Origin: Epiperipatus broadwayi
Lineage: Eukaryota; Onychophora; Udeonychophora; Euonychophora; Peripatidae
Length of the DNA: 64,000 nucleotides
Direction: 5' to 3'
NCBI GenBank assembly: GCA_028023455.1
Contig: JAQFVV010012531.1
Coordinates: 1,676,001-1,740,000, forward strand
Part shown: positions 35,706-47,399 of the stretch, piece by piece
How positions within the stretch are numbered: the stretch's first letter is position 1
Layout of the letters: every line of letters begins with the position of its first letter
Position numbers and translations under genes: made by a program
Notes under the pieces: model-generated
Told to the model about the DNA's origin: nothing
Databases searched by the model: none
Seen by the model: the letters and a program-made list of their open reading frames with translations, nothing else

Positions 35706-35963
35706 AAGGAGCTTACCAATAGCTCTAACAAGCTTTTATTGATAATTGCTTTCTCTTGTGGTGCTATTGGTATACTCCCTATATTACATATCTGTAATAC
35801 AATCTTAAAACAAGTCACATGATCCAGGAAAAATGGAATTTAAAATCTTTAAAAATCCACTTCTTATGCACTTGAAGATAATGTTTTTATAATTTTTTAA
35901 TCACTTGCAGTTTCATTGTAATAAAACAATGGAAAAAGGAATAGAAGATTTTTAAAAAATAGG

Positions 35964-36324
35964 ATATTAAGTGATGGAATTATTATATTTTAAAAAATCT
36001 GATGAAAAAAAAAGATAGCAAAACTATATATGAATACTATATTTAAATAAAGCTATATATGAATATTTAAATAATAAAAAATGCCAGATAATTGTAACAA
36101 TGCAGTAATGATATTGATATTTCAGAAAGAATAAATAGGGGTTATATTAAGTGATGGAATTATTATATTTTAAAAAATCTGATGAAAAAAAAATGATAGT
36201 AAAACTATATATGAATACTATATTTAAATAAAGCTATATATGAATATTTAAATAATAAAAAATGCCAGATAATTGTAACAATGCAGTAATGATATTGATA
36301 TTTCAGAAAGAATAAATAGGGGTT
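35964..36324 (+). repeat. 180-bp tandem duplication
   Basis: Units 35964-36143 and 36144-36324 are almost identical; the second has one extra base in an A-run and few substitutions. The duplicated stretch contains the start of the decayed RTE reverse transcriptase that follows. Confidence 0.85.
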
Positions 36325-37530
36325 ATTAGAAATAACAGATCTGTAAGTCTTCTGCCAGTTTAGACAATATCTTCGTTAAAATTACTATTTTTATTTCTTC
36401 AACGCAGTTACAACAACAGCTATGAGTACGAGAGCAAGAAATCTCTTGAAAACGCTAAGCTCTATAATTTAATAGTTTTATATTTTAGTAAATTAAAATT
36501 TCGCTTTTAAATATATACGTTCTAGCTTCATTATTTATGCATACAGCGCATATATATATATTAGTTTATATCAGGAGTCTGCAAATAACCAAAACAGGAA
36601 ATAAACTTAAAAGCACTTTAGTCAGTAAATTACATCTAGATATTAAAATAAATCATAAAAAGACTAAATAACTAAAAGATGACATATTACATTAATTTGT
36701 AGATTATAATTAAGCATTTGATTCTATAAAACACATATTCTGAAAAAGATTTATCAAAATACAAGAGCAATGATTAGATTGCATGATGACATCTAGGAAG
36801 ATTAATGTTGATAAGGGTCTATAGAAGAGAGATTCCATTTAACAAAATCTTTTAAAATAATTTTACAGGAAGAATTTTGTGAATTAAAATGAGAAGCAAA
36901 AACAAATGAAGATCAATCAAGTTATCTGGATTTTGTTGATAATATAATTGTTTTTTTTTTTTGAAAAAAAAAAAAAATGCTTCAGAGCTTCAAGAAATAT
37001 TAGAAGAGATATCAAATGAAAGCAAAAAGTAGAAGTAAAGATAAATCATAAAAAACTGAAATAGTGTTTAATGAGTTCTCCAAAATGAAGTAAAGATTGA
37101 TAATAATAAATTAAAAGAAATTAATTAAAAATGTTTAGTCAGTTTATTAAAATAGATTAAATTTAATAAATAAAACAACTTAATATTTTAATAAAAAAAC
37201 AAGTCAGTTTGTTTGAAAAAAAAAAAAAAAGATTTTTGCAAATATGAGGAGAAGTATGTTGGAAGTAATAAGGAAAAATCTAAAATAAAATTCAAATTAA
37301 AGCAACAAACTGTTATGGATTTGAATAAACATATTGCTTGTCTTAAATAACAATAGATGAACTATTGAAGTCATAAACTAGATCACATATAAGAAAGATG
37401 GATGAATAAGAAAGTTTGATGGGATGATGTGGAGAAAAAAAATTACGGATTAGTGAATCTAGTTTTAAGTTTAAAAAAATCTTTATCCTGCAATGGATTG
37501 ATAATGCTTGAAAGTGATGATGATGAACGA
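36080..37530 (+). pseudogene. Heavily decayed RTE element
   Basis: Homologous to 34350-35700. Readable pieces are MPDNCNNAVMILIF (fingers), VDYN-AFDSI (palm), ASELQEI-type sequence near 36980, and the 3' end with MRWMDE-like coding, then CNGLIMLE and a TGATGATGATGA tail at 37515-37527. It has many stops, deletions and A-run expansions. It lies directly behind the younger RTE copy in the same orientation. Confidence 0.7.
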
Positions 37531-37534
37531 AATT

Positions 37535-38625
37535 TATTCTATAAAATGTCTTCCAAAGTCAATTAATATACTTAATACATTATATTAGTGCAAGTTTATG
37601 CGTAATAGCATATCTCAATAAAATTAACAATAATCATATATTGTCTAAAAGGTTGAGTAAAATAAAATGATACCTTTTTTGTTTACAATTGAAATTGTTT
37701 AAGTAATTAGAGAATTTGAACTCAGGATTTTTCTGTCTACTCTTCCTTCAATCCATCTCAAGCAACTGATACACATGACCACACACATGCGAAAAAGATA
37801 CATGATCCTCTATATCCCTATTTAATCCAGAACCAGCACTCATCAGTTGGGCCAAAACATAATCTCCCATACATACATTCATTCTGTACTTGGCTTACAT
37901 TAGGATAGCCCTTCCAACTATTCAACAGTCCATTTCATTGAAAAACTGTAGATGGAATGCTCAGAGCCTTTATTGGATTCGATATTGTAATCATATCCAT
38001 GTAGACATTACGTCAATCTAACCCCTCATATTATTGGGCCATTACCCTTCCATATATATTAATATTTAGTAATTAAAATGAATACTAGATGACTATCTCG
38101 AAAAAAATAAAACTTAGGCCATTTAAAGTAGAGATTTAAAATATGAAGTTTGAATTCCGTTTTTTTTAAAGATCTTTTCAAATATTTTTAAATTTTACTT
38201 TTGTTCTTAATGCCAATATTGTCACAAATAGTTAATTTGATGCTATTTGTTTTTAAAATTTGCTTTTAGCAATATATGTATGTGTATTAATAAAAAAAAA
38301 AACTTTTTTAATGAGATATAATTTATTTTATTTTTGATTTTTCACTTTCTTTCATTATATAAATCTACAGTTCAAATTCTATATAATACAGTATTCTCTT
38401 TATTTTATATATTCTCTATTTTAATTCTGACACTTCTCTTAAAAAGATGGTATCTATCATTACTTTTAAAATAATTTTTCTTTCCATGATTTATAGTTTC
38501 TTTTAATTTTCTGTTCTTTAGAAATATGACTAATCCCATTTTTATATATATTACAATGTGTGTATCTAAAAATATGACTTGGATAAAACGATGCATTTTT
38601 TTTGCAACTATTTTTACTGACTAAT
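37535..38625. other. Gene-less stretch upstream of the Rab exon
   Basis: 37740-38050 is less AT-rich than its surroundings and contains no stop-free domain I recognise; it may be an unnamed repeat. The rest is AT-rich. Confidence 0.35.
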
Positions 38626-38629
38626 TTTT

Positions 38630-38716
38630 TCATGAGTCGGGACATTATAACCCAGTCTAGAATGCCAAGTTAAACTTGTTATCAGTCTGTTAGCCTTCTA
38701 CCTTAACTACTAAAGG
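38630..38716 (-). repeat. tRNA-derived SINE fragment
   Basis: On the minus strand, TTTAGTAGTTAAGGTAGAAG (box-A-like) is followed by GACTGGGTTATAATGTCCCG (box-B-like) at tRNA-like spacing. It lies about 330 bp upstream of the Rab start codon. Confidence 0.45.
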
Positions 38717-39041
38717 GAAAGTGAGTAATATACTTTGCTGTTTATTTTTCTTTGCAGACAGCATGGCATTTTTCTGACATATAGTTCGATTTAAAAGATC
38801 GCGAAATTCATTTTAAACAGGACTTCATTTGGATTATATATCTTAATTCTTAATCTTCAAGAATTACAAATACGCAGTAGTACTAAGAGAAACATTTAAC
38901 GATTAGTTTCTATTATAAAGACCATATTGTATCATGTGCAAGATTCAATTTTAGAAACAATTTAACAATAAAATATGATGTCATCGGATGTGGGATTTAA
39001 ATCCCATTCTCGAATTGGATCTCGTTTACCGCATCTTTAAG

Positions 39042-39165
39042 ATGGCTGTGGATTTCGCAGCTACTTACAAAATATTAGTTTTAGGAGACAGCAATGTAGG
39101 AAAAACTTGTATAGTACATCGATTTTGCGATGAAAGGTTCTACGATACGTATATAGCCACAATAG
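39042..39165 (+). CDS. Rab-family small GTPase, first coding exon
   Basis: Rab GTPases are membrane-traffic switches that bind GTP. The exon encodes 41 residues plus one base: a short N-terminus, then the P-loop GDSNVGKT (residues 16-23, Walker A GxxxxGK[S/T]), the following helix [11 protein letters not shown], and the switch I region ending at ATIG, where Rabs continue with [V/I]DF. The ATG at 39042 has a good Kozak context (A at -3, G at +4). The exon ends in phase 1 at a perfect GTAAGT donor. By eye the P-loop and RFC motif are closest to the Rab33/Rab34/Rab36 group, with some likeness to DNAJC27; the subfamily is not resolved. No acceptor plus VDF...WDTAGQE exon was recognised downstream to 64000, so the next exon is far away or unrecognised. 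Confidence 0.85.
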
Positions 39166-39171
39166 GTAAGT
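39166..39171 (+). other. 5' splice donor of Rab exon
   Basis: GTAAGT directly follows ...ACA ATA G, a consensus U2-type donor that leaves phase 1. Reading on without splicing gives GGT AAG TGA, a stop after one more codon. Confidence 0.8.
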
Positions 39172-41755
39172 GAAAGGTTATTCGTTATATTTTTTCTTCT
39201 TTTGTTCGCTGACACCTTGCGCCAACCTTCATTCTGCTGGCTTTATTTGCATGCACTTGCCGTGTAAGGTATTTAAGATTTAGAAAGGGTGTTTCCTATG
39301 ACATATCTAAGAATCAGAGTATAAGAAAATGATGAGCTTTTTTTTTTACTTATTTTAGTGCAGTAAATTAATTTTTGTTTAATTGTTTGAGGCATTAAAT
39401 AAAATTTTATTATTAAAACCACTAAATTTAAAGGGTTTTTAATTTTTTCTCCCCTTCTGTTGTCGATTCTAAATAGTAAATAGAAAAAGCGGTATAGATT
39501 TCATATTAATAGAGGAATATATTTCGATTTATGATTGATAATTGAAAAAACGGTCAATAAATGGAAATTTTTGAAATTGATTCTACGTTTTTTTTTTTAA
39601 AAAAAGAGAAAATATGTTAACAAGATTTTGTTTTGATACAATCCCTCTTTTTTAATAAAGTGATTAGTTTTTTTCTTTAAAAAAAAATTGGAATATTATT
39701 TATTTTCATTATTAATTTTAATTTTCTAAAAGATTTTAATTTAAATATGCCCATGTATTATTTTATAGATAATGTTGGTTTAATGATATAAAAAGCTTTT
39801 ATTACATTATTTGTTTTAAGTTAAAATACTGTTAATTTTTTACAATCTTTGCAGTATGCTTGTGAGAGCGCATTTTACATAAACAGTCACGCGTACACAC
39901 ACGCACAAAAATATTAATAATTGTTAAATTATGGCAGTTTACATTGTTTTTAATAATTAAGAGGTTTTTAAAAAACTGAAAATGTCTTATTAATTTATTG
40001 TCGTAGTATAAGTTAATCACATTGTATATATATTTTTTATGTATATGTGTCATTTTTTCTTACCTTATCCAAACTCACAAAGTCACATGATTTGCAACGC
40101 TCGACTGATTAGGAATCCTCCAATATATTTAGTTCATAAATTTCTTGTATATCCTGCTATTAAATTGTTTGGTTTATATTTAAAAACTATTTTGTTTATT
40201 ATAGTTAGAATTTGATTGTTTTCTTTAATATTGTTATTTTATTTTAGTTTTGATAAAATTATATTGATTGGGTGATCCACGTGCCATATTAACCTATAAA
40301 ATTTGGAAAACGGGTATTCCTGTCGTGAGCTTTAATAAATGGTTGTTTACTTTTATCTGATTTTTTTTTTAAATCTTAAAACATCTTTAATGGATTTTAT
40401 TTTTATGGTGGAAATAGGTGGGTGAGGAGACTGAAATAAGAACGGACTGAAGGAAGAAATAATATTGAGCTAATGCACTATTTATAAATTTAAAATTATT
40501 TAAATATATTCTTTTTTTTTCCTGGAGGGAAAACTTAACACTGAAGCTTAGTAGTTAGATTTTCTACAATTCTTTATTCTTTTTTGTGAAAATATATATA
40601 AACTATCACTTATAAGTAAAGTTAAAACCGTGGATTCAATACCAAATACAGACATCCTCTTACCAACTGGTGTGCAAATTATTACTTTGTAATTGGACTT
40701 ATTTTTCTTTATGGTCAGTGCATCAAACATGCATTTGACCTGTCATAAATTTTTCTTTGACTTTTAACATTTATCTAAGAATAGCTAGCTAGATTATACA
40801 TTAAACAATTGTAATATGATGGAACCTTTACTCCTTCTGGTACTTTTAGTGTTGAACCATGATTTTACTTTTCAGATAATTGGTAATAACCAAGACCAAT
40901 TAGCTCTTCAGCATTGGTTATTGGGTTACTAGCTGGGCTGGCTATGATCCAACTACCTGAAACTTGTTTGAGAATTAAAAAATCCTCAGCTGCCTACAAT
41001 TAATTTGGTAAATCTTTTGTATTTGAACCCAAATCTGGGTATATAATGTGCATGCATTAATCCTGATGCTAAAAGGGATTCAAAAGCAAAAGTTTGAAAT
41101 AGTTGACATGCATAACTGATATAATTCATTCATTTATTTATAAATGGAGTGGGATCACCATAGATCATATTTGGCTCTAAAGCCTTTAGCCGATAATATG
41201 GATTTGTAGATAATATCAGATACTTTCTCTCGCTATATATAATATTGCATTAATAGATTTAATAATATATGTATATTATTTAAATAGAAAATTGGACTTT
41301 CATTTCTGATGGGAAGATTTAGGTGTTTACGTTTGGTACATATTTAATGAGAATGGTCAGTCTTGATTGATAGCTTATGAGAGGGTTGAGCACATATTAA
41401 GAATACTGTGAATTAAATAGTAGTGCATATATTTATAATATTTTTAATTTTAAAATTACATGTACATATATTTTAAAATAGTAATTTAGTTAATAAATAG
41501 AACACTATACAGTTCTGTGATGTTGTTAAAATGCATATGTATGGTTATATGTATTTATTTTCCAATAATGCAAATATTTAAAAAAATATGTACTAATTAA
41601 GATATAAATAATATTAATTAGTAAAAAAAATAAAGTACTATACATTAGACAAAAAAATCGTTATTTATATCTAATGAAAATTGATTATTTCATTTAAAGA
41701 AATATTAATCTAACTTAATAGTAAAGTTAGTCACATTTTGAAAATCAAAAGTAAG
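39172..41755. other. Probable intron sequence of the Rab gene, no exon recognised
   Basis: Long AT-rich DNA with T-runs. 40830-40880 resembles part of the SINE family (ACCAGAAGGAGT on the minus strand). 40860-41060 holds a slightly less AT-rich patch of unknown kind. No Rab exon 2 was seen. Confidence 0.4.
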
Positions 41756-41757
41756 TT

Positions 41758-41759
41758 AC

Positions 41760-41792
<33 letters not shown>
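41758..41792. repeat. (TA)n(GA)n microsatellite
   Basis: About 20 bp of TA repeats and then GA repeats, directly before an RTE 3' fragment. Confidence 0.9.
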
Positions 41793-41793
<1 letters not shown>

Positions 41794-41946
41794 TTGTAAA
41801 AGATCCAGAAAGAGATCACATGTGAGATGGATGGATGAAATAAGAAAGTGTGCAGGGATGATGTGGAGAAGAGAAACTAAAGATCAGAGAAGATGGATTG
41901 AGACCTTCATCCTGCAGTGGATTGATAATGGTTGATGATGATGATT
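41793..41946 (+). mobile_element. RTE element, 3'-terminal fragment
   Basis: About 150 bp, homologous to 35545-35700. It encodes the last residues of the RTE ORF in frame (VRWMDEIRKCAGMMWRRE... WIDNG), a stop, and a (TGA)n tail at 41931-41945. It is the least decayed C-terminus of this family in the window and shows where the large copy has a frameshift. Its 5' end coincides with the microsatellite. Confidence 0.8.
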
Positions 41947-41949
41947 TTT

Positions 41950-43195
41950 TGTGAATGAAAATTAATCCTGATAAAATGCAACATCTTAATATTAAATTAT
42001 TACTAATAATTTTAACTGCATATCTTGTACGATAGGAAATATCCATTTGCAAAGAATGTGATCTTTTGATTAATTATAGCAGCATATATATAATAGTTAG
42101 AATGTAATCTAGAAAATTAAAATTTTGCCATTTTTTTTTAAAAGACACTTTTAATATTTATATTATTATTATTATTATTTTCAAGTAATGATTTCTCAAT
42201 CATTAGATTCTGAGAATGAATTACACAATTTCTCCCCATTCTTGCTAAACTTTATTTCTAAATCAATTTAAATCATTCAGAAAATCTTTCTTTAATATAA
42301 CCATAACAATATATACATATATATGCTTTACAAAGTTTATATAATAAATCTAAAATAAAGTGGAAATTATATTATTAAATTTTAGGTTTTGAGACATTTG
42401 GTATAGTGGTATGATTATAATACAGTAATTGATTTATTTATGAATGATCAAATATTTAGTTGCCCACTATTTATAATTAACAACTATTTGTCTGGAAATT
42501 ATTAAAGTTATTATTTAAAAACAAATGTTTCAAATTGCAAGATAATTTGAAGATATGAATCATCATCTACTTGTCAGTCAATGGATTAATTAAGGTTTTT
42601 TTATTTTATAACCAATATCATAATTGTTTAAAAAGCTATTTAAATGTTGCATATAAAGTTTCATTCTGGTTTCCAGGGTAACAAAGAATACTAGACACAT
42701 ATTTCTAATGAAAATAATTTAGCAAGAAAACATTACATGACTTTCACTGCTTACATTCAACATATATTTTTAGGAAAGTAATTTACTTTACTTTTACTTA
42801 CTGTTCTACAAAACCATCTATTGTAATGTTGAACAGTCAGTGGATATTAGTCTGCACTGCTCTATTTATATTTCTAGACTAGTTTCTGGCTAATGGTATT
42901 CATGACTGATTAACTTTTATCTTCAGAAACTAGGTTGTGGATCACAGCATCACAGTTGCATATTCATTGATTCAAGATTACACTAAATGGCTTTGGATTA
43001 GAGAAAATAAAGTCAATTATTCATAAAATATGAAATTATTTTTAATATACTAAAAAACAAAAGTAAAATAATTTATTTATTTTTTAAAAGAAAAAATTGT
43101 TATAAATATTTTTATTGTTTTGTAATTATAGTGACAATAAATATAATAATTAAAAAAAAGAATTTTTCAATAAAAAAATAATTGATTTACTGCTC
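41950..43195. other. Gene-less stretch
   Basis: AT-rich. 42875-42920 contains the CTAGACTAGTTTCTGGCTAA block shared with the TTAA-ended MITE family, so a decayed copy is likely there. Nothing else was supported. Confidence 0.35.
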
Positions 43196-43199
43196 AAGA

Positions 43200-43302
43200 T
43201 GTATGTCATGGGATATTTGAGCTCTGGAAGTGATAGAGCCAAATAATAATCTGTGGATCTTTTATTCTTGAGCGAGCTCACTATCCCACCACTGTGCTAA
43301 AC
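43200..43302 (-). repeat. tRNA-derived SINE
   Basis: On the minus strand it begins TTAGCACAGTGGTGGGATAG (box-A-like), continues with a GATC-containing middle and ends in a TATCCCATGACATAC-type tail. The element at 57510-57614 has the same layout (TTTAGTGCAGTGGTAGGGGG start and CATCCCGTGACTATGAC end), so both belong to one diverged family. A further box-B-like piece (GTTGAGTTCCAATCC) at 43412-43430 may be part of another copy. Confidence 0.5.
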
Positions 43303-44054
43303 TAATGCAGAGCAATAGTTCAATTGTTTCTATAACAAATTTTTTTAAATAATTAAAATAATCAAACAATTATTAGGAAATGTCACATTTAAGCACCAGA
43401 AGTAGCAGGTTGAGTTCCAATCCAGCTTTTGACTTCTAATGGACTTCACCAAGGTGCTAAGTCACACAAAGAAGTTATTTATTTAAGATTTTGTAATTCT
43501 TTATAAGTTAAAGCATGGATTTGCTATAGTTTTTATGGTAACAAAAGAGAATAGAAATATTTTTAAAGCAAATAATTTTATATTATTTGATATGCAAATA
43601 AACTGAATTTATTTTGAATATCTTAATTTTTTTTTAGTTAAATTAACAATGAATGGTATTTTAAGAAAAAAATAGTGTGAATATTGTGAAAGCTTGTTGG
43701 AAGATTTATAGTATTTTTCATTATTTGATCAATATGATTTCCTGTAACACAATATTTACATAGGATTATTCATTGTGTTATATAGGAGGGTTTTTTTATT
43801 ATGTAATCATACATGCATACATCTACACACATACACCATACACACAAAGTGTATAATGGATAGCTCATAGGCCTTCCATGCCTTTTGCTTATATATTTAT
43901 ATATGTTGAGAAAGCAAGATCAAAAATAATCATGTATCTCCAGGAGATCTTTTTGATCTTCTAAATGCAGCTGCTGTCACATTTGTGGCTAGGTGAATTT
44001 ACTATAAAATTAATTTGTAAATATTAAATACTTTATGTGCTCTGAATTTATTAT

Positions 44055-44310
44055 TCACTGTCTTTTTCATAACTAATGGAAATGCTTTTGTTTAAGTTAG
44101 AAACTCTGTTTGTTCAACAGGCTTCTATCAAATGGATTTCCTTAAAATTTTGTACATATGTTAGAAATCAATGGCATTGCAATATGACAATGAAATATTT
44201 TGGATTGATTCCCTTGTTTGCTTATTGTTGAAGGGTTGACAGACTGAATTTCGAATATGTTGTTATTAGTTCAATAAATTTTCAGTGATGTGAATAAGAG
44301 AGTTACATAT
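44055..44310 (-). repeat. Dispersed repeat, copy 2 (inverted relative to 26190-26445)
   Basis: The reverse complement matches 26190-26445 along most of its length, with many substitutions. Confidence 0.6.
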
Positions 44311-44649
44311 TTTTAAAATAGTTTTATTTTTTTAAAAAGGTTAAACTTAAAAGTATTAATGATCAATTAAAATAGAAATAAAATTAATCTTACTTAAATG
44401 ATTACAAAAGTTACATCTTTTAAAATGGTTGCAATTTTATTTACTCTTATATGGTTAAATTTATTTATTTTTTTAAAAAAAAAAAATGCTTCTTTTATAA
44501 TTAAAATAATATTGGAATTGATTTTTAATGTGCTGTGAATTTCCTTTAAAATATTACAGATACTACATATCATTTTTATTCTTTGTTTTAAATAGAAATT
44601 ATTATAATAATATCCAAATGCTGAAAATTTAAATATATATAATATTTTA

Positions 44650-44872
44650 CTATAATCACTTTCATTACTATGATCTAAAAGGCCAAAAATAATTGTTTTC
44701 TTCAATCACAATAAGAGTTTTTATATTTAACATGAAATAAAAGAATGATATGTCTAGAAATTAATTAATTTAATCACTACTTTCAAGCTAAATAAAAACT
44801 CCAATTGTGGTTGGAAAAAATAATTATTTTTTAGTTTTTTAGTTCCCAATAAATAAAAGCATTTATTATGAA
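44650..44872. repeat. Palindromic MITE, second copy
   Basis: Matches 25525-25800: GCCAAAAATAATTGTTTTCT on the left, AACTCCAATTGTGGTTGGAA and AATAAAAGCATTTATTATGA on the right. More decayed than the first copy. Its order with 44055-44310 mirrors the first locus. Confidence 0.6.
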
Positions 44873-45529
44873 ATATATATATATTATTTTAAAATTATTT
44901 TTGTTCATAATCTTAACTTATATATGAATTGTAATCTTTAAATTGTATTATAGTTATATATATATACATGTTAAAAAGCATCAATTTTGTACATATGTGT
45001 GTGTGTTGAAAACTACTGTATGTATACAGTACAGTAAATAATAACTATTATAAATGAAGTATTATAAACAAACACAAATTATTGTCTGTTAATGTATATT
45101 ACTAACTAGGAGGCGTGGAACAAAATGCAGCAGCTATTGCAACCCCATTGAAATAATAAAACTTGAACTATGTTATTATTTAAACTAATTAAGTACCAGA
45201 AAAGGGGTTTATGTTCAAATATAAACACAAGATCATTCAGTTGTAAAAATATTTTAGCATTAAACTTATACTTTTATCTACTAAATAAAAATATCTAAGT
45301 TTTCATTCATTCTTTATTTGTTTATTGACTTTTGTAAAATATATATATATTGGTAATCAAAGAACAAGTGACAAAAATCTTTGACATTATTTTTTGCTGT
45401 AACAAGTAACCCATGCCCCCCCAAAATTAGAAGAAAGCTGAATTACACAATATTAATACTTTTATCTAGTGATATTTATAATTGTATAAGAAATCAAAAT
45501 TATAATTACAACTTGAATGTACTCTGATT

Positions 45530-46640
45530 TCTTCTAGATAAGGAGACTCTGGCCATTGTTTTCATGATGAAGAAGTTCCATCAATACATTTATGGATGAA
45601 TATTTCAAATTTGCATAGACCATCACTCTCTAATGAGTATTCTTGGCATAGAAAAAAAAATACAGAACATATGAAACAGCAAATATTATTTAGTTTATAA
45701 ACTAGGAAAATAAATTGACCATGTAGATGCTCTATCCCAATCACTTGACAATAAAGAAAAAGTGTATGTAATTAAAGAATTATATAGACTCAATGAACAT
45801 CAAAAGTATAAACAGCACCATTATAGCTGAGTGGACCAGGCATGATAAGAGATTTGCCTAACTTATAAAATGGATCAAATTATCTGGCTGAACACACGTC
45901 CTTTAGGAATTTATAAATCAGTTTGGAACTTGCGAGATGGACAATCAGTTTGTAATGGATGCATGCTGTCTACTAATCATGTACTCATTCCTCCCAAGGG
46001 CATCACCTGCACTGAATTTATTACACCAAGACCATGCTGGAATTGTCAGGATGAAAGCATTAGCTCGATCATATATATGGTGGACAGACTGAATAACCGA
46101 TTTCGAGAAAATGATAAAAGTGTGCTCTAACTACTAACAAACTGCTAAATTGCTGTCTAAACAATTTGAACTGTGGGAAAAATTATAATTTCTTTGATGC
46201 ATATTCATCTAAGACCTACTGGTCCATTGAATGGATATATTTTATTAATACTAGTAGATGCTTATTTACGGTAAATCGAATATAAATTAATAAAGAGCAC
46301 AAATGCTGAGTTCACAGTAACAGCATCGAATGAAATATTTGTTATGCATGGATTTCCAGAATTGATAGTGACAGATAATAGTAACAGGTTTCACATCGCA
46401 AAAGTTTAAAGAGTATTTGCAAAATAAACTCCACCATATCATCCTGAAAGTAACAAAATTGCCGAGAAAGCTGTGAAACATTTAAAAAATGTGTTGAGAA
46501 AAAAAAATGAAAACAAGTATGTCAGAAGCTTTAGTGGAAGTGATATACAATCAGCATTTTATGCCTAGCACTGCAACAAGCAAGTCACTCAGAACATAGT
46601 ACCATATTAAGTGAACATATAGCTAAAAGTTTTTTGATTG
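45530..46640 (+). pseudogene. Second Ty3/gypsy relic: RNase H, zinc domain and integrase
   Basis: From left to right on + in shifting frames: RNase H block DKETLAIVFMMKKFHQYIYG (45537-45595), a tether VDALSQS (45723-45743), zinc-domain start (VCNGC, LIPPKG), the H2C2 block HQDHAGIVRMKALARSYIWW (about 46023-46082), then the integrase core with LVDAY (46248), HGFPELIVTDN (46347-46379) and YHPESNKIAEKAVKHLKN (about 46435-46490). The second zinc cysteine is changed. It is a separate, more eroded insertion of a lineage similar to the element at 1-3965. No LTR could be delimited. If the Rab gene continues downstream, this copy lies in its intron, on the same strand. Confidence 0.8.
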
Positions 46641-47144
46641 GAGTTCAATTCTGTCACTTGTGGTAGTCAAACATCGCTGGCCTCCCAATCATTGAACTTT
46701 TTAATTGCTATTAATTTATGTGTGTGTATATATATTTCTATCTTATTCTAAATTTCCATATTTTAAAATAGCCTATCTAATCATAACAATATTAATACAT
46801 ATTAAATAACTTAATTTCAATCTCTATAAAGCTGCATATTAAATTTATGTTTTCCTTTTTTAATAATATAAAACCATTTAAAATGTAAGTTAATACATTT
46901 AACATTTTTTTTCTATTACTTCTGTCCATTAAGTTTTGCAATTTAGATTTAATCTTTTTTAAAGATCAACTATAAGAAGTTGTTTTAAAAATTTAACATT
47001 AAAGTTACTTAGTTGCTATTTTCTGGGGGGGATCAAATTGTTTATTGCTTAGGAGTGCAATAATTGAGCTGTAATCCATGGCATTGAGTCCTGGATTTTC
47101 CTACTCTATGATAAACCATGTAAGTCAGCTATTTTTTAAGAATA

Positions 47145-47396
47145 CAAAATAAATTCATAAATAAAATAGACTTTAAATTAAAATGGAGGGAAAAAAGAGC
47201 ATATGACATTTACACGCAAATGATTTATAGGTATTTACTGAACTGTTTTTTTTTTTTTTCAATTTTATTTTCAAATAAATTCACAAATAAAATAGACTTT
47301 AAATTAAAATAGAGAGAAAAAAGAGCTTATGACATTTGCACACAAATGATTTATGGGTATTTATTCAACTTTTTTTTTTTCAATTTTATTTTTAAA
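47145..47396. repeat. 127-bp tandem duplication
   Basis: Two adjacent units (47145-47271 and 47272-47396) match closely, including AAATAAAATAGACTTTAAAT and a poly(T)CAATTTTATTT end. There are a handful of substitutions and a length difference in the T-run. No coding content. Confidence 0.8.
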
Positions 47397-47399
47397 TAT

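Noticed and set aside
34139-35818. Minus-strand frames across the RTE element (33716-34117, 35351-35818 and others)
   Set aside because: They are antisense shadows of the reverse transcriptase frame, which carries the real motifs.
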